From: Symbiodinium natans
Taxonomy: Eukaryota > Sar > Dinophyceae > Suessiales > Symbiodiniaceae
Direction: 5' to 3'
NCBI GenBank assembly: GCA_905221605.1
Contig: CAJNDS010000968.1
Coordinates: forward strand, 101,001-165,000
DNA: 64,000 bases
Shown here: positions 42,801 through 54,800 of the stretch, piece after piece
How positions within the stretch are numbered: the stretch's first letter is position 1
How the letters are laid out: every line of letters begins with the position of its first letter
Notes under the pieces: generated by a model
Databases searched by the model: none
What the model was told of the DNA's origin: nothing
Seen by the model: the letters and a program-made list of their open reading frames with translations, nothing else
Position numbers and translations under genes: made by a program

Positions 42801-45800
42801 TCGCTGTATCCCACTTGTTGTCTCACCTAGTCGTTTCCCTCGTTTCTTGTGTTTCCTCTCGCGGGTTTGGTCTCCTCCGATGGTCACCTACTTCGCTTTG
42901 CTTTGTAGTGTCTTGCATGTTTTCTTCTCGTGTCTCTACATTTGCCCCTGTCACTCATTGACCTTTGACCCCAAGACAAGGATTGAAAACTACTAGTGCC
43001 CTCTTTTCTCGCTTTACTTCTTCTTACCTTTTGTTCATTGCTGGTTGTGATTGTTTATTCGCTCGGTCTTTGGGTTAGGCTAAAATTTACTTGCATTCGT
43101 CACAAAGTTCTGACATGATCGTTTATTTTCGTTTTCATCTCTCTCAATATCGTTTACTTGAAGGTTCATGGGTACTTATAAGTGGGGTTATAAGTACACT
43201 AAATAAGGTTATTAGCCATAGCTACCCTACTTTTACCCACTTATAAGTACCCATGACCCTCCAAGTATAAAAAGACAGACAATTCAGCAGTTGCTTTTGG
43301 TGATTCCTTCCCCTCATTTCTTGGAAAATCAAAAAACTTCGACTCTCCAAATTCTTTGCTGGCTTTGAGGGGCATCGCAGAGCCTAGACTCCTAGACCCA
43401 GGCCCTCAACCCTAAACCCCGAAAATCCTGAAACTTAACCCTACGGAGCCTAAACAAGTCAGGAAATGCTTGCAAGGTGCTGGTCGGTAAAGACCCACCC
43501 GGAACCTCATGGACGTAGTCCAGTCCTTCACAGCTTCTGCGGGATCCTACACTGCCCCCACCTTACCAAGCCCCAAACCGTTAACCCAAGACTTGCCCAA
43601 ATAAGGATTATTTGGGCCGTACTTTGGGTTGGGCATTGAGGTACATAGGGGTGGTAAGGATCCCATGCATGTTCGTGGAGAAGCTCTGCTAATTGGTCCC
43701 AGGGGACACATTCTGGCTAAACCTTCTAAACCTCTCAGCAGTATATCCAACACTCCACTCCTCCTCGCCAAGATGGAAACCCTACAAGAGGGGCCTGAAT
43801 AACTAGAACACGGTTTCGGGGGGTTCTTATAGTATAGTATAAATACAAAGGGACCATTAGTAACTCTTAGATTCCGTCCGACCCCTATATACACGCCAAA
43901 ACCCAGCAAGCCGTGGGCCGAGGGTCCTCGGATGTGTTGCAGCGGCTCGACAAAGTAGATCAGCAACACCCCAGAGACCTGCAAGAGATGGCGCGCAGTA
44001 CCCAATGTTGTCTTCAGAAGCCCTAAACCCTAAACCCTAAACCCTAAACTCTAAACCCTAAACCCTAAACCCTAACCCCCCCAAAACCCCAAACGTCCCA
44101 TTGCCTGTTCAGCGATTTTGCACGTGTGAGAGATTGATTGAATCTGGTCGTGGCAGGGTTCTCAGGCACCCCACACCTGTAAGAGTGGGAACTGAACGAG
44201 ACATTCCAAACCTACACGTGGCTCTCTTGGAATTCCTTGGCTCCATGTGCGGGAAGTAGGCTAAGGGCCTGCATTGGCGAAAAAGAGTTTAATCCAAGAC
44301 TGACTCTCGGACCCTCGTAAATAACCCCCTGAAACCCCGATATCTGAGCCCAAAAAACCCAAAATCATCCTAATTAAGCCCGAAAATCATCCAAACCCCA
44401 AGGCCGAAGCCCTAAGCCCTAAGCCCGAACGAAGCCCTAGGCTCCACGCGCTAAGCCCTAAGCCCTAAGCCCTCAGCCCTAAGCCCTAAACCCTAAGCCC
44501 TAAGCCGTAAGCAGTAAGCCCTCAGACCTAAAACCCTAAAACCCTAAAACCGTAAAATCCTAAAACCCAAAAACCCAAAAACCCAAAAACCCAAAAACCC
44601 CAAAACCCTAAAACCCCAAAACCCTAAACCCTAAGACACCTGAGAGCCCGGCGCAGCTGATCAGGGGCCCCAGGGAGCCGATCAGCTTCCACCGGGGATA
44701 GGCGTAGCCGAACCTGGCACTTTCTGCGGTTTAGGGTTGAGGGTTTAGGGTTTAGGGATTTAGGGTTTACCTGTTACTCTTAGCGGCTGGTAACCCTATA
44801 GGGTTGAGGGTTTAGGGCTTAAAAAAAAAAAACTCCGCGTCCGGCCGAAAAGCTTTCGAAGACCCACCAGCGTCGCGGTGAACACGAGGCCGAACCTCGC
44901 AGGCTCCCAGTGCGCAGCCTAAACCCCAGACCCTAAACACCAACAAAGTTTACCTCCAGGGTTGCAGGGTTGGAGGGGTTTTGAGGGAGTGACGTGGGCC
45001 CTCTTGGGATTGCTTTGAAGGTTCAGGATTTATGGTTTATAGGTTCAGGGCTTAGGGGTTTGAGGGGGGGGGGGGGTTCTGGGGTTAAAGGAGGAAGTCC
45101 GAGCGCTTCTGGCTGCGTGATGCGGCCAGGCTTCGTGGTTGCTGATGCAGGGGGTCGGAAATATGTGAAACTTTGGGGTTCTTCTGAGATGAAGCTTCCT
45201 GTGGTTTAGGCCAGGCGTGTGTGATGTGGGATTCACCAGGCATGGGAGTTCCTGATGATTAGGGCTCCCTTTTCTAACCTTCTTAAGATGTGAAAAGAAG
45301 CCCGGCAAAAGGGAGGCGGAATTTTCGGTTAGTTGCTGAGTTCATAAGCCCCCCCCCCAGCTACTCAATGGTTTAGGGTTGGAAGCACCTCCGACGACCC
45401 CAGGCCCAAAGAAAGAGAGTGAATGGCTTACAGGGCTCCTAGAGGGTGTAGAGGGCACCTTTAAGAACCCCAAACCCACGAAGGCTTTGACTACAACTCC
45501 CCCCACCCTCCCCCCTTCCACCAGGGAGTCCGTAGGCAACCTACGACAAAAAAGTAAGCCTTGAACCCGCCGAGGTAGGGGTGAAGGTGTTACCGTGGCG
45601 TTTAACAGTCCCATGCAGCAGAAGCTGCGCCAGCGTGATCGGCTGCCCTTTGGGTGCATGCTCGATCAAGGACAGGATGCTCAAGATCGGAAACTCCTTA
45701 GCTCGTGTAGACTGCAGCCGCCGCCGTCCCCCCCCCCCCCCCCCCCCCCCCCCCCAACCCACACACAAACTCAGTTCAAACCCAAGGAACCCTCATTAAG

Positions 45801-48800
45801 GGTCAGGGTTCTATCATCAAGCAGCAGGAGAAGAGAATGATCCCCAACCAGTACCTAGGCTGTGGCCCGGCTGGCCGCTTGTAGTTGCACTTCGCCTCTT
45901 GGCATACAAAGGATGAGAGGGTTGCAGAAACACAGCAGACCCTAGACCTATACTCCGCTTGGAACCCTAATATAAATAGTATGTTTAATATCCTCTTGGG
46001 TTTTATACAAACCAAAATTACAAAAACCATTCCCAGGGTTTAGGGTTTTAGGGTTTAGGGTTTAGGCCTCAACCCGCTGCAAGATAGACCCACGCTCCCA
46101 CAGCAGGAAAGAGCTTGGGACTTATCGGGTTCAAGGTTTTAACCTGCAACCCTCCTGAACCCTGTAACCTCACCTCGCCCCACCCAAAAAAAATATAGGG
46201 TTTAGGGTTTAGGGTTTAGGAGCTACAAAAACCCGATCACCCTCGGCCCGAAGCCGGCTTTTCGATCCACCCTTTTTGCTGCGGAGGGGCGGACTCCTCG
46301 ACCTGCACAACAGGTGGACCCAAGCTCGAGATCACACGGAATACATGATATAGGGGCCTGAATAATTAGAATGGTGTTTTGGGGGGGGCTATTGTAGTAT
46401 GACTACGAAGGGACCAGAAGGGAATACTATTACCAATTGTTCCGACACCCCTATGTTAGGATCCAGCGCTGAAGTTTTTCCATTGTGTTCAAGAACATCT
46501 AGGTTCAGGGACTCCAGGCCCAGGGTTGGAGCAGGCGCCATGGCCGACAATTAGCCGGGAAGTTGCAAAACTAGGGTTTAGGGTTAGGGGCTTTCCCCAA
46601 ACGTTTTTCCGCTTTGAGGGCTGTCGGCTATACAGTACCAAAAGTTCTCGCGTTGTATGGGGTGCATCTCTTGAGAGATACCCAGTCGTTACAGTGGCCT
46701 TTTATGGGACTGCAGACCCTAAACCCACAACCCACAAACCTAAACTGGGTTGCCCTTTAAACCCTCTGAACAATATGTATATAGAGGGTCCTGTCTAAAC
46801 CCAAAATAAGGAAATAAATGTTCCAAAAGCCAACCTAGTAAACTGCAATAAACCCTAAACCCTAAGCCCTAAACCCGAAACCCTAAACCCCAATCAAAAC
46901 AGCTCTCAGGGCTGCCTTTACCCCAAGGAAGTTCTTGAACTGGCTGATCCTCAGCAGCTGGTTCCGGTGGATTCCCTAGGGCAACCCAGCGACCAAACAG
47001 TAAGCCCTAAACCCTAAACCCTAAACCCGAAACCCTGAACCCTAAACTCTAGACCCTAAACCCTAACCCTTTGCCTGGGGCTTGCGTTCGTGCCTCTTTC
47101 GGGGTGGGGGGGGGTTGCTGCTTTGGCTGTGGTTGTCTCAAGCGTGGAGCTTCCGAGGCTGTTGGTACACATGCAGCAGATGCAGGCGTGTTTATGTGTC
47201 GCGCCGGCCTCAGAAAACAGGGAGCGCCCTCAACTAGCATCCTTTCTTCTCAGACCAGTCGTTAGCAGCCGCCCCAACAAAGTGGGCAAGCTCACACATC
47301 AACTACCCCTTAGACTAATACCCCGATTAAGGACTCTTAGAAAAGGGGGAACATCCCAAGGACCCCCCGAAAAGGGCCCTATAAGCCCTCAACCTTGAAC
47401 ACTAAACCCGAAGCCGAAAGATCCTAGCGATGCCGGGCAGCATGATGATCAAGGCTGAGCCGGTGGAGAAGCCAGAAACCACCTGACGGTTCATCTGACA
47501 ATTTTGCAGGTTTAGGGTTTATAGGGTTTAGGGTTTAAGGGTTTAGGGCTTCTTACCCCGAACCTAAGCCTGAAACCCTTTCAAGATGTGATCGAAGGCT
47601 TCTGGGGTTGCAGAGGGGGCCCAAGCTTGCGGCCTAGAACCAATGGCTTGTTTTCCGTTGGGGGTTTCGGGTTTAGTGCCAGGGCTGGGCAATCGTCTTC
47701 TTACCTTGCGCTACCGATCACATTGGGTACTACCCACACAAAAGGAACTCCAGGAAGTTGCCTACGGGTTCTTAGGGGTACTAAGAATTAAGAGAAGTGA
47801 CACTTGACAACCCTAAATCTGCTCCCTCAACCCTCGACGCCCTCCGAACTCCAACCCCCCAGACCCGAATCCCTAAAGCCTAAATCCTAACCCCTCTTAG
47901 CCCTAAACCCTTAAACCCTAGGGTTGAGGATTGTTTGTGAGGGGTGAATACCCCTTTTCTTGTACACGTCCGAGTACTATACTCCTGTTCACAGCAACCC
48001 CCCCCCCGTCCCCCCCCCTCAAGCCTACGGGAATCCAGACAGGTTTGGGCCCAGGTCTTGAAGTAATGGGGTTGAGGGTTTCAGCTCTAGGGTTTGTAGT
48101 GCTTCAGGGGGCTTGGGGTGTCAAGAGGCGTCGACGCCTCACTGGTCACTCGAAGTCTCAGAAACAGCTGAGACCACGGCAGGGTGTCCCAGGAACTTGA
48201 GCAGGAAGCCCAGCTGAAGCACCTCTCTCTCTCTCTCTCTCGGATTGGCGGCACCGTGTAAGTTGTGAGTGCACTTGGCAAGGCAAACCCGTGCTAACGA
48301 TACTGGGTTCTGGGTTCCTCCTCAACTTCTACTTCGCTAAGCAACCAAGGCCCTAGACAGGCTTGAGTCACTCCACGAAAAGTCCCGTCCCAATCACCCC
48401 CATTCGGAAATGACTTTAGAGTTTAGGGTTTCGCTTTGAGGGTGAAGGGAACTCTGAGGTAATCTTCAGAAACGGGAGTCCTAGGTAAAAGCACAGTGAT
48501 AGGACCAAAGGCGGCCTGGGAACGTCTGACCGATGTTCGCACAACAAAACTGCCACATGCCTACACAGCTTCCGTGTAACGGATTCCGTGTCAAGCTGCC
48601 TCTCGGGGGAGGGTTTCTGATGATCTCCTTTGTAGCATCATGCCCAAACCGACAGGAAGCGAACCACAGGAGATGAGAGGCCTCTGGATTTGGGCTTAGA
48701 GTTTGGGTTCCAGGGCTCAGAGGGTTTTGGGAACCCTAAACCCTACACCCTGAACCCCAAACCCTAAACCCTAAGACTCTTGGCTCTTGCCTCACGTGCA

Positions 48801-51800
48801 GCAAAGGGGCGCAAGCAAGCAGCAGGAAAGATCCGGCCAGCAGCGAGGTCAAGATCGTCTTAGTGACTGCGACCCCTGATGTCTGCACAAGACGAGGTCC
48901 TTTTTGACCCTACACCCTAAACCCTAAACTCCTAAACCCCTAAACCCCTAAACCCCAAACCCTAAGCCCTAGGTATCTTGGACAGCTTACAATACAACTT
49001 TATCGGGGAGGATGCTGGTGATTACCTTCCCAATCTCGCAGCGACAACATCTCCGAGCTTCGGGCGGTAGCTGATCAAGATACCTGCATCCCCAAGGCTC
49101 GAACTCGAAGCTTCCCAGAAGAACTCTCCATATTGCCCTTACTATACTTACTTCTCCATAAGGAAACCCAAAAAGTTTAAAGTTCAGCTGTCGGAGAAGT
49201 AAGTATAAGTCCACCCAGGATGCAGATGACCTGTCATTAGTCTCGGCTCAGGGTCCCGGATAGGGCTTGGGGCTTAGGCGGCTCCGGGCTCAGGGCTTCG
49301 GCTCTATACCCCTAAGAAGCCCTAACAAGCCCTAAGCCCTAAACCTCTGAAGCAGGCGTTTTAGGCCCACTATATACCCAGCTGGGAGGCCATCGCGATG
49401 TACTTCTCCTGGCACACCTTCAGGACATGGCTTAGGGTTCTGGCTCTGGGGTGGAGGACGTCGAGTTTAGGGTTTGGGGATGACGACTAGGAGCTCTGAC
49501 TGAAAACGGGGCATGTTGCTTTAAACGGTGGTTGTAAGGCTTTGGTGGTCATAATCTTTCAGACAACCTGCCCGGCAAAATGCACTGGAAGAAGGGCGAT
49601 GTAAAAGTCGTAGCCAAGAAGGTTTCGGGCACTTTAGACGCTAAACCCTAAACGATTAACCTTTCTTGAACAATCGCAATCACCAGAAAGGAGATCCTAG
49701 AGCCGCAAAAATGGGGGGGGGGAATGAGTGTACTACCGGACACCCCAGCTCTTGGGTCTCTTTATCAAAAGAAAACATGTTCCTGAGGATGTCCCCTCAC
49801 CCACCCCCCACCCACACACATGAATAGGGATAGGGTAGTCAATGGCTCCATACTTTCAATAATCATGAGTGTCAAGGACTTGCCATGTTGCGCACCCGAA
49901 ATTCTGAGGGTTTAGGATTCATGGGGTTTAGGGTTTATGGTTTAGGGGTCCAGAGCTTGAAAAACGCCTTATTGGGTTCATGCCGCCCCTAGAATTAACA
50001 AACTTCGTAGCAATGCCCCCCCCCCCCCGCCTAGAACCGCAAAGAAAAAGAAAGCGCATTGTTTAACCTTACCTTGGGCTTTGCCTCAACAAAACCTAAA
50101 GCAAAACTCCTAAGGAAACTACAGCTTCTAGCCGCCAAACCTCGCTCTGCACCAGCACGTTGAAGTCTTCGGCAGTTTCGTTCTTCTGCAAGGCGAACCA
50201 CTCGGGGCACTGTACCGGATCCTGAGCGAATGCAAGCAGTGGGGTGCGGGTGGGTGGGGGTGTACGATCTACACCCCAAACCCTCAACCCGCAACCCTCG
50301 AAACGGTTCCCGAACCAACTTGTAGCTGTGGACCTAATATAGGCGCCTGAACAATTAGAATAGGGTTTTGGGGGTTAATGTAGTATAATTTTAAAGGGAG
50401 GAAAATAGTATTTGTAATTCTTCCGACCCCTATGTTAGATGAACCTCACTCGACCGGGATGCCATCCAATAGGAAGGGCGAGTTCGGGCTTCGGGTTTAG
50501 GGTTCAGGGGGTTGGCTGTGGTCCCTTGCGGGAGCCCTCTTGCAGCCCGACTTTCAAGAAGGGAGCCCCTAAGAGCGCCGGACAAAAGGAACACTAAGCC
50601 CTAAAGGCACGCCATCTGGACTGACTATCCTTTTGGTTACGCCACGGTCCCTGTTAGGATTTAGGGTGTATGGTTTAAGTCTTAGGTCTCTCTCAAACCT
50701 TACTTTCTCTGGTCAACCCGAACCCGTGGAACCAAAACCCTACCTTGGGAACACCTAAACCCTAAACCCTTAACCCTAGACCCTAAACCCTAAACGTTTT
50801 TTTTTTGGGGGGGTCGAAAGTTTCGCTTTATTTAGGGGCGTCTCAGGGTGCAACCCCCCAGAACGCCCCAAACGCTGTGGGCTAGTTCTAGTTCAGTTCA
50901 TGGTTGGGATCGTATGTAAAAAATTAAACTTCTGTTCCTTACTAAAAGTGCAAAAAATCCTGCTAATTCAATTCCTTATTTTTTGATTTCAAGCACCCTT
51001 GAAGATGCAAAAATGTTGCCCGCGCTATCACAAAGGTTTCTTCTGCGAGCCCATCCACGAGGCTTCCTTCGAGGCCTGCGTGGACCAGAAGCGACAGCAT
51101 CGCCACCGGGCCCACCATGAGCCTGCAACGTGCTCTTTCACTTCACTTCTACTCTTCACTGAGTATATATATATATATATATACATATATGTGTGTATTT
51201 TCTTTCACTTCACAGTTCACTGAATATATATATATATATGTATGTATGTTCTTTCACTTGACATCTTCTCTTCACTTACTATGAATCTTATCCTGGGCAA
51301 TTAATAAGATGTTTGTATAGTGAGCCCGGGGAAAGAATGACATCTCTAATATGGCGTGCATGAAAGACTTGGTTCGCACGCCAAAACAAAAGCCCATACG
51401 ATGCAGAAAATATGCGCGCTTCATTTCATTCATTGCCAAATTAAAACATACGAGTATCTAGCTGAACGCAAAGTAGCGAGTAAAAGCCCCTAATGAACAG
51501 ACTTACTTTATTGTGGGCCGTTCAGGCTGCGTCTTCGAACTTATTGCTCCGCTCAAAGGTCACGGTTCTTGCTTGTAAAGCCGGGACAGGTTTTTTGCAA
51601 TGAGGCTTCCAGGAGAGACCCTAGACCCACGCCCATTACCCTACGTTTAGGGTTTAGGGTTTGGGGTTTGGGGTTTAGGGTTTGGGGTTTAGGGTTCTGT
51701 GTCTTTACCTCCTCTAGCTTGCCCACTAGTCCCGCACATAGTTCAGGGCCCGGATTCTCAACTAACCAGGGGAAGAAGGGGGTACTCGAAAGGGCTTAGG

Positions 51801-54800
51801 GTTTTTGGTAAATCCGCCGAGGCCTCGGGCCGAAGGTGTATAGGTTGTGAGAACAGCCGCACGTCGGCCCCTCTTTTCTGCCTGGAATGGGTACCCCCCG
51901 TAGGCGACCACGATCTCAAAGCGGACGGTTCGCCAGCACCAGGGGCAGTTGAAGCCCCGCCCAGCAGGCCCCCCCTTTTTTGCTTTTCGCCAAATTGTGA
52001 AGCGTGAGCCCCCAAAGCCCGCAACCCTAAACGAACCCTCAACCCTGAACCCTATAGACCATAAACCCGGAACCCTAAACCCTAAACCCAACCCTCATTG
52101 CTTGGGGTCCAGCGACGTGGGCGCTGCGGAATCACCATGTGCGCTGGGCCGGTCCGAGGCGGGCCGCGTAGCGTTAAAATTAGGGATTAGGTTCTGGAGC
52201 CAAGCCCCAAACAACGGTCAAGCCACACCAGGCATTCTGCATACGGACGGGCCCGTATCATCCAACAAGACGGGACCCGAACTGAGGGAACATGTCTGCC
52301 TTCTTGTAAACCCTCAGGCCTATACTACCCCCTAGACACCCTCACCTGTAAGCTGAGCAAAGCTAGGCCAACAAGAGAACTATCCCTAGCACCCCCGTGG
52401 CTCTCAGCCTCTGCTCAACGCAGCACATTCACACAACTCACCAAGACCGTAAAACAACACGAGCCCCCTCCAAAGATGTAACCCCCCGACCCCTGAAGAT
52501 TGCACATTCCATCGGGTCTTCCATTACGAGTACGAAAAGTTATTACCGCTAAGCCCTCAAAGCCTGGAGCCCCCTAAGCCCTAAACCCTAAACCCTGAAC
52601 CCTAAACCCTAAACCCTAAACCTCAAACCCCATACCCCAAACCAGAAACCCCAAATTCTGCCTTAAACCCTAAACCCTAAACCCCGAACCCTAAACCCTA
52701 AAACCAGAAACCCCAAATTCTTTTCTAGGGAGTCGCCAGGCCACTGCCGCGACTGGCCGAGGAGTGAATAGACCAGCTGTGGCATGACCAGGGCATACCT
52801 TCTCTTAGCCCTAAACCCTAAACCCTAAACCCTAAACCCTAAACCCTAAACCCTAAACCCTAAACCTTAAACCCTAAACCCCAAAACCGTTTTGGGAAGG
52901 GTTTCTGAGAATCCTAAGGGAAGCCTGCAAGAAAGTAGGTTCGTGTGCTCTTCGAGGTACGGTTTAGGGTGCAAAGTGGTTATAGGGTTTGTGGCGCGAA
53001 GGCCCGAAGGCGCGGATGCGAAGAACCCCTGGCTCCGACTCACACAATTTCAGTTGGGTTTTTCTTACTACGAAGAGACAGCAGAAGAAACTTTGTTTCA
53101 GGGACCATGTAGGGCGTCTACTCTGTTGTTTTGGCTGTTTGTAGTTTAGGAACCTATAAGTTGTCCAGTAACCTGGGGGAAACAAAGGTTAACCTTTAGG
53201 ATTATAAGGGGATTCTATTACCCCAAAAAGGTTCAAGGTTACCTCTACTACAAGGCCTAAAACCCAAACCCGGAATACGGATACCACTGTGGACCCGCCA
53301 TCCTCGTCTCATAGCTGCCTAGCACTATCCTGGGCCTTCAAGTATCTCGCGCGTCAGGGCTCCGACTGGTATATAACAACACCACCAGTCCATCCCTGAG
53401 TTCCTGTTTAGGGTTTAGGGTTTAGTGCTTAGGGTTCAGGGTTAAACAAAAGAGGCCTGGTGTCATGTCCGTTTCGGAGTGAATGCCTTGATGCTCGATG
53501 CTTTGAACCAGCTCTGAAGGCGTTATCTGCTTTGAGAGAGTACACCTCGTGACTAGCACGCCGCACGCCTATAGTCACCAGGCGAACGCGACGTGTCGAT
53601 CATCGTGTCACGACCTACGACTACGACCTGACCATTTTAAGACAACGCCCCCTCAACTACTCTCCCCCTTTGGGAGATACCTTCCTCGCAACAGTCTCGT
53701 CCTCTCAAACGGGTCTACGAGCAACTTGAACTGGGATAGTCGACTCTTGTTCACGGCCTGCCTCCCGAAGACTGCGCTGCAGGCCCTACGCACATCTCCT
53801 GTCGAGCCCTAAACCCTAAACCCCAAACCCTAAACCCCAAACCCTAAACCCTAAGCCTAAACTTCAACTCCAAGGCCCCCCGGGCCTTAGTCGCCCCCAA
53901 GCCCTCTAGATTCAATCAAGCTGCAGTCCGTACTCCTGTCACGGGCTTTGCAGGGTCCCTAAACCCTAAACCCTAAACCCTAAACCCTTAACCCTAAACC
54001 CTTAACCCTGAACCCTAAACGGGGGGTGGGGGGGGGGGGGGGGGGGGGCTGTGACTAGTTTAGGTCGACTTGGTTCCTCCTAGACAATCAAAGAGCCATG
54101 GAGGCAGAAAAACACCCTCTCAACCCCAACAACCCCAAACCCTCAACCCCGACAATCCTAAACCCTGAACAAGGACCTGAAATTTGGTTTTCAGGGCTGA
54201 GGTTTTGGGTTGGGGTTAGTGTTTCAGGTATAAGTGCCCTGAACCTCCAAGTAGGGTTTCGGGGCTTCCTTCAATGGCCTCAGTGTCGCTTCTTGGCCCT
54301 GGGGTCCTGGGCCTGGGGGCCTCTGTGGGCATGGGGCTCTTGGGGCTCCTCTCCCAAACTCAACCTCGCAGCCCACCCTAAAAACCCTATAAGCCCTAAA
54401 ACCCTGTAAACCCAATTAACTCTATAAACGGTAAAAACCCTATAAACCCAATAAACCCTAAACACCCTCTAAACCCTATAAACCCTACGCACAATCCCCA
54501 TAATCCCCATAAACCCCATAAGCCCTATGCACCCCAAAAACCTCTAAACCCTATAATCCCCATAAACCCTTGCAGCCCTATAAGCCCTCTAAGCCCTCAA
54601 CCCTCCGTCTCAACAGGAACCCGCAAGGCGAACTCCGAAGGCTCAAACTGGAGCCTCAAAGGGTTTAAGGGTTTAGGGTTTAGGGTTTGGGGTTTAGGGT
54701 TTGGGGTTTAGGGTTTAGGGTTTAGGGTTGGTTTAGCAATTTCGGAGTTCTTGGGCTAGCCTACACAGCCTAGAAGGCCCAACCACTTGCTCTTTTTGGT

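Noticed and set aside
45541-45840. Plus-strand frames ending in proline runs
   Set aside because: Shadows of the permease exon at 45607-45696 and a poly-C tract.
50999-51223. Plus-strand protein starting MKMQKCCPRYHKG
   Set aside because: Antisense of the firm permease exon at 51032-51122 running into a TA microsatellite.
51762-52091. Frame with NCPWCWRTVRFEIVVAYGG
   Set aside because: Coding-like with a CPWC pair, but it lies inside a permease intron, the opposite strand is equally open, and no family is recognised.
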